A DNA stretch of 64,000 bases, from contig JAWKNJ010000015.1 of NCBI GenBank assembly GCA_041391765.1, forward strand, positions 143,700 to 207,699, written 5' to 3'. Under the pieces are notes generated by a model that was given only the letters and a program-made list of their open reading frames with translations, had not been told where the DNA came from and searched no databases. The DNA comes from SHAN690 sp041391765 (GTDB lineage: Bacteria > Bacteroidota > Bacteroidia > Flavobacteriales_G > Salibacteraceae). Made by a program: the position numbers and the translations under genes. Below are positions 50,355 through 59,099 of the stretch, piece by piece. Within the stretch, counting starts at the first letter, position 1; every line of letters starts with the position of its first letter.

Positions 50355-51479
50355 GTGTCCGGCATTTACGTTCATATTCCGTTCTGCAAGCAGAAGTGCT
50401 CGTATTGCGACTTTCATTTTTCCACCAACCTCAAACTGCAAAATGACTTGGTCGATTCACTTTGCAAGGAAATTGAACTTCAGAAAGACTATTTAAGCGA
50501 GGCGCCTCAAACGCTCTACTTCGGTGGTGGAACCCCATCCATTCTTTCTCAGGAAAACCTTAGCAGAATCTTCGAAGCGCTTCATAAGTATTTTGACTTG
50601 AGTCAATTGTCCGAAGTGACCTTCGAATCGAATCCGGATGATCACTCAGTTGAGAATTTACGTTTCTGGAAATCGCTAGGCATAAATCGTTTGAGTATCG
50701 GCATTCAGTCGTTCATTGATCGGGACTTGAAGCTGATGAATCGCGCCCACAACGCTGATCATGCAAAGCAATGCGTGGAACAGGCGCGCGAAGCAGGCTT
50801 TGAATCCTTGAGCATCGACCTCATCTATGGCATTCCTGATCAAAGCTTTGATCAATGGAAGGCAAATGTTCAAGAAGCTATTCAACTTAACCCTGATCAC
50901 ATCAGCGCATACTGCTTGACAGTTGAGCCAAAAACGGCACTTGCGCACATGGTAGCCAAAGGAGAAATATTCGAAAAATCGGACGAGGTGATTGAGCAAG
51001 AATACCTCTACCTGCATCAAACCCTCGAAGCTGCAGGCTATGAACACTACGAAGTATCCAATTTCTCCAAACCCGGGAAGCGAGCTGCTCATAATAGCAA
51101 CTACTGGTCCGGAAAAGCTTATCTCGGTATTGGCCCCTCTGCTCATTCTTTTGATGGAAATCGAAAACGCCAATGGAACATTTCTAACAATCCCACCTAC
51201 ATTAAGAAACTTCGAACTAGTGAAGAGTGGTTTGATACGGAAACCCTCAAGGAAACTGAGCGCTACAATGAGATGATCATGACAGGATTGCGGACAAAGA
51301 GCGGAATAGATATTTCAGCATGGCCTAGCAAAACTCAAGAAGAACTGTTGAGTTCCATTCATAAACTTCCAACTCAGTTGAAGTCTAGCATAGCAGAAGA
51401 TCATGGCCGGATTCGAATATCTCCTGAACGGTGGTTGGTTTCGGATGCGATAATACGAGAGATTATTCTTTCAAGTTAG
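50355..51479 (+). CDS. hemW: Radical SAM protein HemW (coproporphyrinogen III oxidase-like)
   Basis: 374 residues from a GTG start. The SAM cluster is CKQKCSYCDF in YVHIPFCKQKCSYCDFHF, and LYFGGGTPSIL and IGIQSF follow. HemW proteins are haem chaperones and not true HemN oxidases; the short N-terminus without the HemN leader fits HemW. A C-terminal HemN-type domain is present. Lies 3 bases after fbp, and converges on the next gene with 5 bases between stops. Confidence 0.9.
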   Translation: MSGIYVHIPFCKQKCSYCDFHFSTNLKLQNDLVDSLCKEIELQKDYLSEAPQTLYFGGGTPSILSQENLSRIFEALHKYFDLSQLSEVTFESNPDDHSVENLRFWKSLGINRLSIGIQSFIDRDLKLMNRAHNADHAKQCVEQAREAGFESLSIDLIYGIPDQSFDQWKANVQEAIQLNPDHISAYCLTVEPKTALAHMVAKGEIFEKSDEVIEQEYLYLHQTLEAAGYEHYEVSNFSKPGKRAAHNSNYWSGKAYLGIGPSAHSFDGNRKRQWNISNNPTYIKKLRTSEEWFDTETLKETERYNEMIMTGLRTKSGIDISAWPSKTQEELLSSIHKLPTQLKSSIAEDHGRIRISPERWLVSDAIIREIILSS

Positions 51480-51484
51480 AAGGA

Positions 51485-52516
51485 CTAATGTTGCAATACT
51501 TTTCTTGTGATCCATTGATTTTCGCACTTTCCGACAACTAACACCATCCTTGGTGAGCTATAAGGTGGTAAGCAAATTTGACCTTCACTCTGCTTAAATG
51601 CGATAGATCGACCCAGCAGATCAATGACTTTAATCGATCCCTCATCAAACGAGTGTTCTATGCATGATTTAGTAACAACTCCTTTACGCTGCTCGTTGCA
51701 ACTAAGTGCCTCAGGCGCAACTTTAATCTCAGGTAATTCAAAATCAAGCAGTTGGTACAACTCATACACATATTTTCCTTCAATGTCTCGCAATGGTCTG
51801 TTGAACTCACTTGCGTACAACAATGGCAAACTCGAGGAATCATGATACCAATATAACTTCGTAAATTGATATTCTTCTGGTTCTTCACGATACCTATTGA
51901 ACGACATAAAACCAACAACACGTATAAGCCTCGCATTTGGGATCGTATCGAAAGGTGTTATTAATGTCCCGCGTAGTATCTTATCAACTATATATTCTCC
52001 CGTGCAATATGGAGAATACGCTTCGCTACGACCAATACCTGGAAAACTGGCGAAGTATTGATAATCGAATTGATCACTCATTCCAAGATCGCTTTCTGAG
52101 AAAGGCATTCGAACTGAATTGCCACATTCATAACCTCTAAGACTAAACCTTGATTCTCGCTCGCAATCTGTGCTAACACTCCATAGCTGTACGCTACCGC
52201 GCAGCAGCACATCATTACTTGTGACATTCAAGTAGTCAATTTGCGCTCCTCCATTCCAACACATTACTGTATTATGTCCTATGATTATGTCAGAGGAATC
52301 TGATTTGGTGATGTTCACATCATATACAACCGATGTATCTATATGATGAAAATCCCATATCGTGTCATTACTTAAATCAAATTTTTCGAGAAATTCATCA
52401 TCGTTAGGTGAGGCCAACAAATGCTCAAGTTGAAAACCTGATATTCGATATTCACCTGCTTGGTACATTTGACTCAATCCAGGCAAAGAGCTTATAGAGA
52501 GGGCAACCGTTAACAT
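51485..52516 (-). CDS. Secreted protein of unknown function with degenerate T9SS CTD-like end
   Basis: From ATG 52516 it has 343 residues and a short signal peptide (LTVALSISSLPGLSQ). A GTG at 52543 is also in frame, but lies at the expected transcription start of a TACATTTG box (52548-52555). The middle has no known domain; it has several Cys and Tyr. The last 60 residues (IKVIDLLGRSIAF, then SPRMVLVVGKC and RKVLQH) resemble a type A sorting domain, but the YPNP motif is missing. Function unknown. Confidence 0.7.
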   Translation of the reverse strand: MLTVALSISSLPGLSQMYQAGEYRISGFQLEHLLASPNDDEFLEKFDLSNDTIWDFHHIDTSVVYDVNITKSDSSDIIIGHNTVMCWNGGAQIDYLNVTSNDVLLRGSVQLWSVSTDCERESRFSLRGYECGNSVRMPFSESDLGMSDQFDYQYFASFPGIGRSEAYSPYCTGEYIVDKILRGTLITPFDTIPNARLIRVVGFMSFNRYREEPEEYQFTKLYWYHDSSSLPLLYASEFNRPLRDIEGKYVYELYQLLDFELPEIKVAPEALSCNEQRKGVVTKSCIEHSFDEGSIKVIDLLGRSIAFKQSEGQICLPPYSSPRMVLVVGKCENQWITRKVLQH

Positions 52517-52547
52517 ATGATATTTTGAACCAAGCTTGGACACCTCT

Positions 52548-52555
52548 CAAATGTA
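52548..52555 (-). promoter_or_regulatory. Promoter -7 box for the 51485-52516 gene
   Basis: Minus-strand TACATTTG, a perfect TAnnTTTG box, 31 bases before ATG 52516. No -33 match at the usual spacing. Confidence 0.45.
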
Positions 52556-52608
52556 TTTGGAAAAGCGTGTAATCCTGAATCCATTGAGAATTCGGTTATA
52601 CTTGAAGC

Positions 52609-53313
52609 ATGAACTACAAAAACGGCATTGACATTTCCATTGCGTATAGAACGGCCAGCGATTCGACCTCAGCTTGGTACGTTGGTCCGATCAAAATTGA
52701 ACCCGTCCGCGGGGATGGGTTTGTTGGCTCTGTGGCTGAAGGCGGATCGGTGAATTTCAGGGACATCACCCTAAATCCTCACGGAAACGGAACGCACACG
52801 GAATGTGTGGGACACATTGCCCCTGAATGCTTCAGCGTGAATCAACACATGAGGCATTGGATGTTTGACGCAGTGCTGATCTCAGTGCAGCCTGAACTTA
52901 GAAATGGTGATCACGTGATTACGCTCGATCAAATCAAACAAGCTTTGAATGGTGCTCTACCAGAAGCATTGATACTTCGAACACTACCAAATGACCAGAC
53001 AAAATTGCACCTCAATTACAGCAACACGAATCCGGCTTATTTAGAAGAAGCGGCAGCACGGTGGATGTGTGACAACGGAGTTGATCACTTGTTGCTCGAC
53101 CTACCATCGGTAGATCGTGAGGTGGATGGTGGAGCCTTAGCTGCGCATCGCGCTTTTTGGAACTATCCCGGAAATCCCAGAATGCACGCGACTATTACTG
53201 AGCTGATCTATGTTCCATCAGAGGTTGAAGACGGTGAATACCTGTTGAATCTTCAGGTGGCACCCATCGAAAATGATGCCTCGCCTAGTCGCCCGGTACT
53301 TTTCAAAAAGTAG
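52609..53313 (+). CDS. Cyclase-family metal hydrolase (kynurenine formamidase-like)
   Basis: 234 residues. The metal motif is HGNGTHTECVGHI, equal to HxGTHxDxPxH of the cyclase/KynB family with Glu for Asp. A second conserved part, LLLDLPSVDRE-DGG-AAHRAFW, follows. Family members hydrolyse N-formylkynurenine or related amides. No other kynurenine gene is near, so the substrate is open. The 3' end overlaps the convergent broken epimerase gene by 11 bases. Confidence 0.85.
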   Translation: MNYKNGIDISIAYRTASDSTSAWYVGPIKIEPVRGDGFVGSVAEGGSVNFRDITLNPHGNGTHTECVGHIAPECFSVNQHMRHWMFDAVLISVQPELRNGDHVITLDQIKQALNGALPEALILRTLPNDQTKLHLNYSNTNPAYLEEAAARWMCDNGVDHLLLDLPSVDREVDGGALAAHRAFWNYPGNPRMHATITELIYVPSEVEDGEYLLNLQVAPIENDASPSRPVLFKK

Positions 53314-54273
53314 TCTCGAAGACGTGTTTCAAGCCAACCCTTAAGTCCATGGGTTGATAGCCCAATTGACCTATTTTGGTTGAATCTACTCCCCAATCTT
53401 TGAGGTATTTCCTAACCCATGGAGTTGTGATTTTTGGTTGGATCCCGAGGCTTTCCGCCAAAAAAAGCTGCGACTTTCCAATGAAAAGGCTCATCGGATA
53501 TGGCACTTTTATTACCGGGTATGATTTGCCTGTTACGTCCGCAACCGTCTCAAAAAACTCGAGGTAATTCACATTCGTTCCTCCGAGCAAGTACTCCTCA
53601 CCAACCCCTCCTTCTTCCATTGCAAGCACATGCCCATGAACCACATCATTGATGTGCACGTAGCTTCCCCGCCCTAATCCAGTATGAGGCACAAAGCCGA
53701 AACGATTTCGGAGATAAAGGTTCATCATGCGAACCGGAACGTTGCTTTCAGAAATGGTTCCCAGTGCATATACCCTTGCAGGACTCACCACCACCACTTC
53801 CAGGTTTTGTTCGGTGAATGACAAGGCGGTTTTCGGCCATTGAACTTACTCAACTCGTAATCTGTATCATATCGATTAGGCCAGATTTCTTCTGAAATTA
53901 GCTGATCGCCTTGCTGCGCACCATGCGTTCCTGCTGAAGAAGTATACACTACCCGTTTCACCCCGTTATCCAAGCTCGCTTTGCAAACATTTTCGGTTCC
54001 GGTTTCATTGATATGATAGTAGATGGACTTGTCTTTTACCCAAGGTTTGGCAAATGCAGCAACATGGAAAACACCATCAACTCCGAAGAAAACCCTCCTG
54101 AGAAAATCGATGTCAGTCACGTCTCCGCGTTCACAGCGAACGTTTTCAAAAGCCATATACTCTTGTGGGATTGAGCTCCGGCAAATCGCCACGATTTCAT
54201 GACCATCCTTAGCAAGTTTCTCCACCAGAAACTTGCCGATCATTCCATTTGCCCCGGTAACAGCATACTTCAT
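53303..54273 (-). pseudogene. NAD-dependent epimerase/dehydratase, frameshifted
   Basis: Extended SDR with NAD motif TGANGMIGKFLVEKL and the active-site region YELSK. After YELSKFNG the frame runs into RKPPCHSPNK and wrong sequence; the correct continuation KTALSFTEQNLEVVVVSPARVYALG is one frame on. A missing base in the T-run at 53830-53833 (A-run on the coding strand) explains it; with one base added the protein has 323 residues. The gene follows the CPBP gene directly. Resembles the dihydroflavonol-4-reductase-like group. Real mutation or sequence error. Confidence 0.82.
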
Positions 54274-54279
54274 ACCCAC

Positions 54280-54975
54280 CTACGAACACATCCAAGTATT
54301 CAGCATACCCAAATAAAAATGAAAGATGATCGCCCACCACACCGAGCCTGTTCTATACGTGAGCCATCCGAGGTAAATTCCTCCAACAGCCGCCCCCCAA
54401 GTTTCCCCCATTGGTTTGCCGATATGGAGCAATGTGGTGATGATCACTTGAATGCCGATGGCTCCAATCGCACCATAATGTTTCTTAAATCCCATCCCGG
54501 CAAAACCACGAAACATGAATTCCCAACCGATGTAATGCGGTAAGTAACTCAATCCCCAAAGAGCAAAGTAGCCGGCAGATGCGGTTGCCATGGTTGTCAG
54601 TGGATACCACTCGCGATGTTCCGGATTCATGCTGCTGACATAGACCGGAAGTGGCATGATTATAATGGCTGCTATAGAAGCTTTCAATCCGAACTTCCAA
54701 TCGCCCAATTTCCAACCGAAATCGCCCAAATTTTCCTTCAAAACTGTCTTGATCAAAATCATCGGGACAATGCACCATAGCAACAGGGACGCGATGTGGT
54801 GATACAACCAGCGATACCAGTCAAACAATGGCTCGGACCAAGAGGGGTCATGGAAATGCTTGGAAAAGAAAGACTGATCGCCTTGATAGATCTTGATAGT
54901 AACCAAAACCACCAATGAAGTCCATAAAATGAGCTGTCTTCGCTCTGATGAATCGAGTTCGAATTTCCTGATCAT
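54280..54975 (-). CDS. CPBP-family intramembrane protease
   Basis: Membrane glutamic endopeptidase (CaaX protease/bacteriocin-processing family). From ATG 54975 it has 231 residues and about six helices. Motif 1 is WEFMFRG (ExxxR), motif 2 includes LLHIGKPMGE, and the last is FHFYLGML. The open frame extends to 55101 but then runs antisense through the initiator tRNA and its promoter, so the longer form is rejected. It lies directly before the broken epimerase gene. Confidence 0.85.
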   Translation of the reverse strand: MIRKFELDSSERRQLILWTSLVVLVTIKIYQGDQSFFSKHFHDPSWSEPLFDWYRWLYHHIASLLLWCIVPMILIKTVLKENLGDFGWKLGDWKFGLKASIAAIIIMPLPVYVSSMNPEHREWYPLTTMATASAGYFALWGLSYLPHYIGWEFMFRGFAGMGFKKHYGAIGAIGIQVIITTLLHIGKPMGETWGAAVGGIYLGWLTYRTGSVWWAIIFHFYLGMLNTWMCS

Positions 54976-55018
54976 GCCTTTAGCAGTTGCAATACTAGGC
55001 CTATCCACGAAGATTCCT

Positions 55019-55049
55019 CTTGACGAAGTATAAACTAGTTCTATATTTG
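55019..55049 (+). promoter_or_regulatory. Promoter for the initiator tRNA gene
   Basis: CTTG at 55019-55022, 19 bases, TATATTTG at 55042-55049: the best match to the Bacteroidota consensus in the window. The tRNA 5' end follows 10 bases later. Confidence 0.75.
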
Positions 55050-55058
55050 CACTCACAT

Positions 55059-55131
<73 letters not shown>

Positions 55132-55138
55132 CTAAAGG

Positions 55139-55165
55139 AAGCCTCGGTCGCAGATCGGGGCTTTT
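55139..55165 (+). terminator. Terminator after initiator tRNA, first hairpin
   Basis: Eleven-bp stem (55139-55149 with 55153-55163), two G-T pairs, 3-base loop, followed by TT and later TTTT. Confidence 0.7.
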
Positions 55166-55410
55166 CAATTTTGGTGTGAGCCGAACTTGCTCAGGGGAAA
55201 CACAAAATCAAAATGCCTCACATTGCGAAGCAATGAAGGCCTCGAACTTGTACCCATCCAATTCAGATCCATCGAACGAACAGAGGTAATCCAGTCCCAA
55301 CAACAAAGAGAAGCCTCGGTCAGTGACCGGAGCTTTTTTATTTTCCAGCCAACATTTCACTTCAAAAGTCAGTCTCTAACTTCGATTGTTATCTTAGCTC
55401 ATTGACTACG
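55166..55410. other. Intergenic region between tRNA and lipoprotein gene
   Basis: It holds a second hairpin (55311-55339) with the same 11-base left arm as the first, and a TAACTTCG box at 55377-55384 before the lipoprotein gene. Short open frames between the hairpins have no recognisable domain and I do not call them. Confidence 0.5.
55311..55339 (+). terminator. Second, duplicated terminator hairpin
   Basis: Left arm AAGCCTCGGTC is identical to that at 55139-55149; right arm 55325-55335, one mismatch and one G-T pair, then six T in a row (55334-55339). Confidence 0.65.
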
Positions 55411-56502
55411 ATGAAGAATTGCCTTCTTATTGTGCTGTTGTTTTGGGGTGTCTCTTGGCTTTCATCCTGTAAGGAACCCTCCACCTTACCCGATGACGAG
55501 CCCACACCGGTTGTAGTGCCGCCTACATACTCCTATGAAATGGTTGCAATCGATGATCAACTAGAACTACTCGACCAGCTTGACGAAATGGTGGCTTACA
55601 TGAGAACCAGCGAGCAACCTGGAGTGGAAATAAACGCGGCCGTTTTAAAAAGCATGTTTGAAAACACTGGTGGCAATGCCTCGGGAAATTTTCCGTTTTC
55701 TTCTGATGCTCAAATGAAGGGGCTTTGCCAAGAAAATGCACTAGATATGCTGGAAGGTTATTTTGGAAAATTCAATTCCATCAGTTCCAAAGTGCAAACC
55801 GGATCCAGCGGTGTAGCTGGTTGGGTGGTTTCTTCCGACAGCAACCGCCATCGCCTGTTCGATATAAACGGATTTGACTATACACAGCTGATTGAAAAGA
55901 CCCTTATGGGCGCAGTGCTCTATTATCAGGCTACAGAAGTGCAACTTGGAATAGAGGTGCTGAATGCTGATAACGAGCCACGCATTGATTCGGCAACAGC
56001 AATGCAACACAATTGGGATGTAGCATACGCTTATTTTGGTGGTTCGTTAAACTTTCCAGACGACCTCGAAACAACCCGCTACTGGTCGTTTTATACTAAA
56101 ATCCTGGACGAACATTTGAATTGTGTCGAAGAGCTCGGTACAGCGCTCAGAATGGGTCGCGAAGCGATCAACGTAGAACGTTACGACAAGCGTGACGAAG
56201 CCATTGAGGAAACCAAGGTAGCTTGGAACAAAGTCTGCGTGGGAGCCGCAATTCATTTCCTGAATGTGGCGATCAATAAAATGGATGATGATTTTGTGCG
56301 AAACAATGCGCTTAGCCAAGCTATTGCCTTTGTTCGAAACACGCAGTACAACAGTGCCTCTGCACTGACCGACTCCCAACGATCCGAAATCGAAACCTTG
56401 ATCGGCTCAAACTTATATGAATCCGTCTCAGAAGATCTTGTCAGTGCGCGGAGCATCCTTGCTGAATCCATTTCTGCCGGATCTATTGAAAGTGTACTTT
56501 AA
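55411..56502 (+). CDS. DUF4856-like lipoprotein
   Basis: 363 residues from ATG 55411 (an in-frame TTG at 55402 is rejected). Lipobox WLSSC in the signal peptide. Conserved block HNWDVAYAYFGGSLNFPDD and helical repeats match the DUF4856 family of Bacteroidota surface lipoproteins, distantly like imelysin and seen beside iron or copper uptake genes elsewhere. No transporter is next to it here, so the role is open. Confidence 0.72.
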   Translation: MKNCLLIVLLFWGVSWLSSCKEPSTLPDDEPTPVVVPPTYSYEMVAIDDQLELLDQLDEMVAYMRTSEQPGVEINAAVLKSMFENTGGNASGNFPFSSDAQMKGLCQENALDMLEGYFGKFNSISSKVQTGSSGVAGWVVSSDSNRHRLFDINGFDYTQLIEKTLMGAVLYYQATEVQLGIEVLNADNEPRIDSATAMQHNWDVAYAYFGGSLNFPDDLETTRYWSFYTKILDEHLNCVEELGTALRMGREAINVERYDKRDEAIEETKVAWNKVCVGAAIHFLNVAINKMDDDFVRNNALSQAIAFVRNTQYNSASALTDSQRSEIETLIGSNLYESVSEDLVSARSILAESISAGSIESVL

Positions 56503-56541
56503 TTTCTCTTTCAGCAACTCTACCTTCGTTGACTGGCGAAC

Positions 56542-57630
56542 ATGAAAATCAATCCTTCCAAAAACTGGATCCAAAAAGGTGCGCAGTCAATGCTGATTGC
56601 CGGACCTTGCAGTGCAGAGAGCGAGTATCAAATTCTAACTGTTGCAGAAGAGTTGGCGCGAATCGGCAGCGTGCACCTGCTGCGAGCCGGTGTATGGAAA
56701 CCGCGAACGCGTCCAAATTCCTTCGAGGGTTTAGGAGAAAAAGCGTTGCCGTGGCTGGTCAAAGCTCAACAAGAGTTTGGAATTCCTGCCGTCATTGAAG
56801 TGGCGAATGAGGATCATGTGAAGGCTGCGCTGGATGCCGGAATCAACCACTTATGGATTGGTGCTAGAACAACAGTGAACCCATTCAGCGTGCAGGAAAT
56901 TGCGGATGAGTTAAAAGGAACCGATGTTCCTGTTTTTGTCAAAAATCCTCTTAATCCTGACTTGCAGCTTTGGATTGGTGCCTTAGAACGCCTGAACGCT
57001 GCGGGCATTACCAAATTGGTGGGCGTTCACCGAGGATTCAGCACTTACCAGGATCATGTCTATCGAAACAGTCCTAACTGGGAAATACCGATTGAACTTA
57101 AGGTTCAGTTTCCTGATTTGGAAGTACTTGTCGACCCTAGCCACATTGCAGGAAGGCGGGACATTTTGAAAGATGTCGCACAAAAAGCACTTGACCTAGG
57201 TTTTGATGGTTTAATGATCGAGACACACCCTGATCCTGATCACGCGAAGAGTGACCCCAAGCAGCAAATTAAACTCGGTGATTTTGAAACATTCATCAAC
57301 GAACTCGAAACCAGAAAGCAGCATTTTCAAGATTCAGTAGCCATCAATAAACTTGAGCGATTGCGTAACTTGATTGATGAACTGGATTATAATCTACTGG
57401 ACAATCTCAAGCGCAGGCTTGATATTGTAGACCAAATTGGCGAATACAAGGCAGAACACGGTGTGACGGTTTTCCAATTGGAGCGATGGAGACAAATCAT
57501 TGAAGACCGATTGAACTACGCACAAGAGAACAATATTGACTCCGAACTTATCCATGCCGTTTGGAATGAAATTCATAAAGCTTCAATCCGACTTCAGACA
57601 GATATTGTAAATAGGAAGTTGAGTTCTTAA
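56542..57630 (+). CDS. aroG: Bifunctional DAHP synthase / chorismate mutase
   Basis: First step of the shikimate pathway, fused to chorismate mutase. Residues 1-about 260 are the type I-beta (KDO8P-like) DAHP synthase: MLIAGPCSAES, RAGVWKPRTRPNSFEG, WIGARTT and VDPSHIAGRR. Residues about 275-362 are an AroQ-type mutase (LIDELDYNLLDNLKRRLDIVDQIGEYK). This fusion allows feedback control by prephenate or aromatic amino acids. A TACCTTCG box at 56521-56528 may be its promoter. Confidence 0.93.
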   Translation: MKINPSKNWIQKGAQSMLIAGPCSAESEYQILTVAEELARIGSVHLLRAGVWKPRTRPNSFEGLGEKALPWLVKAQQEFGIPAVIEVANEDHVKAALDAGINHLWIGARTTVNPFSVQEIADELKGTDVPVFVKNPLNPDLQLWIGALERLNAAGITKLVGVHRGFSTYQDHVYRNSPNWEIPIELKVQFPDLEVLVDPSHIAGRRDILKDVAQKALDLGFDGLMIETHPDPDHAKSDPKQQIKLGDFETFINELETRKQHFQDSVAINKLERLRNLIDELDYNLLDNLKRRLDIVDQIGEYKAEHGVTVFQLERWRQIIEDRLNYAQENNIDSELIHAVWNEIHKASIRLQTDIVNRKLSS

Positions 57631-57639
57631 TTTCGAATC

Positions 57640-59091
57640 GTGCTGACATTCAGGAACTTTATTATTTCTTGGATCATTCTTGCCTCGCCATCACTCGTTG
57701 AAGCGCAGGTCAAGAATGTCAATCCGGCCGTTAAGTTCATCGATGGTGACATTTACTACCTCCACACCGTTTTGAAAGGTCAAACCATTGATGCCATTGC
57801 CTCAGCCTATTATTCGAATTCCAAGGATATTCGATTTGCAAACCCCGGGATTGAGGAACCATTGAAACCCGATTTGCGTATTCGGATTCCATATACCGAT
57901 GCATCGCTTGAAGCATTGAGCAGCAACGCTCCGGTGGACAGGCAATACACCGAACCGCTGGACCAAACATGGGAATCAGCGCCTCCAACTGAACAAGCTG
58001 AGGAGCCGATGGGTTTGGTCATGGAGAATCAGACCCCGTTGGAAGAAGCGATTTCGTTGAACGAATCCGATCCTGTTGAATCCACATCGACTGAGCCACC
58101 GTCAACGGAGAAGGTGCAAGTCGAAATTGCAGAACCTGAGCCAACCGCAGTTGCTCCAGTTTTAGAACCGGAAATTGGTCCTCCGACACAAATACTCTAT
58201 TCAGAACCAGATGAACCGATCACTGAGGCCCCTATCGATTCAACCGAAGCTGTCTTTGACCAACCCACAGCCATAGAAGAGGTAATCGCGATGATGGATG
58301 AGGACATCGAGGAACCCATCCAAGATACCGCACAACAAATTGCAGCGGAATCCGACACTTTAATTACTTCCCAGGCTGAACTACTCATTGTAAGGGAAAA
58401 AACCAGCAATGGCACAACGGCCAATGCAGATTCAGTTTCAAATGAAGAACTCTCAGAAGGTTCGAAAAAAGCATTGAACGATCTAGCTGAATTATCCAAA
58501 AGCATAAATGAGAGCTTGGCTAGTTTGGAAAAGATCAAAGAAGCGCTTGGAGAACCTTCGAAAACAGTGCAGCCAGTTTCGGAGTACTTGGATGAAGTAG
58601 TCATGGCATATTTCGACACCACCGGTTCTACATCCCTAGAAATAAAGGAATTTTTCTTCGTGAGTCTAAGTCAGGAAGGCAGATTTACTCGAGTTCAGGA
58701 TGAGAGAACTACCACCAACCATAACAGCACTTTGCTCGACCCGGATTCGTTGAAATTCGTCAAATTGGATGCGTTCAATGGTCATGTAAATCCGAATGAA
58801 ATCATCGCATTAGGCATCGAACGTTCGGTGCATCACTACACCTATGAAGTAAAATCAAAAAAGAAAAAAACCAAGATCACTCCAAAAGGAACCGAAAAGT
58901 CTGCAAACCCTGAAGATCATTTTGATGCGGTGACCAGTCATGTAAATGGAAAGCTCGGCACCTTCCTAGTTCGCCTAGAAGAAACTATCACAGAAGTGAG
59001 TACCTATGAACCTTTTGAATACAACCCCTTTGGTTCGAAAGACAAGGTTCTTTTATACATTGAAGATGTCAATGTAAATGATGCTCAATAG
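57640..59091 (+). CDS. Secreted LysM-domain protein with long acidic linker
   Basis: 483 residues from a GTG start. Signal peptide (ending VEAQ), then a LysM domain (about residues 38-86: YLHTVLKGQTIDAIASAYY, NPGIEEPLKPDLRIRIP) for peptidoglycan binding. Residues about 95-250 are Glu/Pro/Thr-rich and likely disordered. The C-terminal third, with a Lys-rich stretch (KSKKKKTKITPKG), has no known domain. It lies 9 bases after aroG and 8 bases before recJ. Confidence 0.72.
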   Translation: MLTFRNFIISWIILASPSLVEAQVKNVNPAVKFIDGDIYYLHTVLKGQTIDAIASAYYSNSKDIRFANPGIEEPLKPDLRIRIPYTDASLEALSSNAPVDRQYTEPLDQTWESAPPTEQAEEPMGLVMENQTPLEEAISLNESDPVESTSTEPPSTEKVQVEIAEPEPTAVAPVLEPEIGPPTQILYSEPDEPITEAPIDSTEAVFDQPTAIEEVIAMMDEDIEEPIQDTAQQIAAESDTLITSQAELLIVREKTSNGTTANADSVSNEELSEGSKKALNDLAELSKSINESLASLEKIKEALGEPSKTVQPVSEYLDEVVMAYFDTTGSTSLEIKEFFFVSLSQEGRFTRVQDERTTTNHNSTLLDPDSLKFVKLDAFNGHVNPNEIIALGIERSVHHYTYEVKSKKKKTKITPKGTEKSANPEDHFDAVTSHVNGKLGTFLVRLEETITEVSTYEPFEYNPFGSKDKVLLYIEDVNVNDAQ

Positions 59092-59099
59092 GCTTTCTT

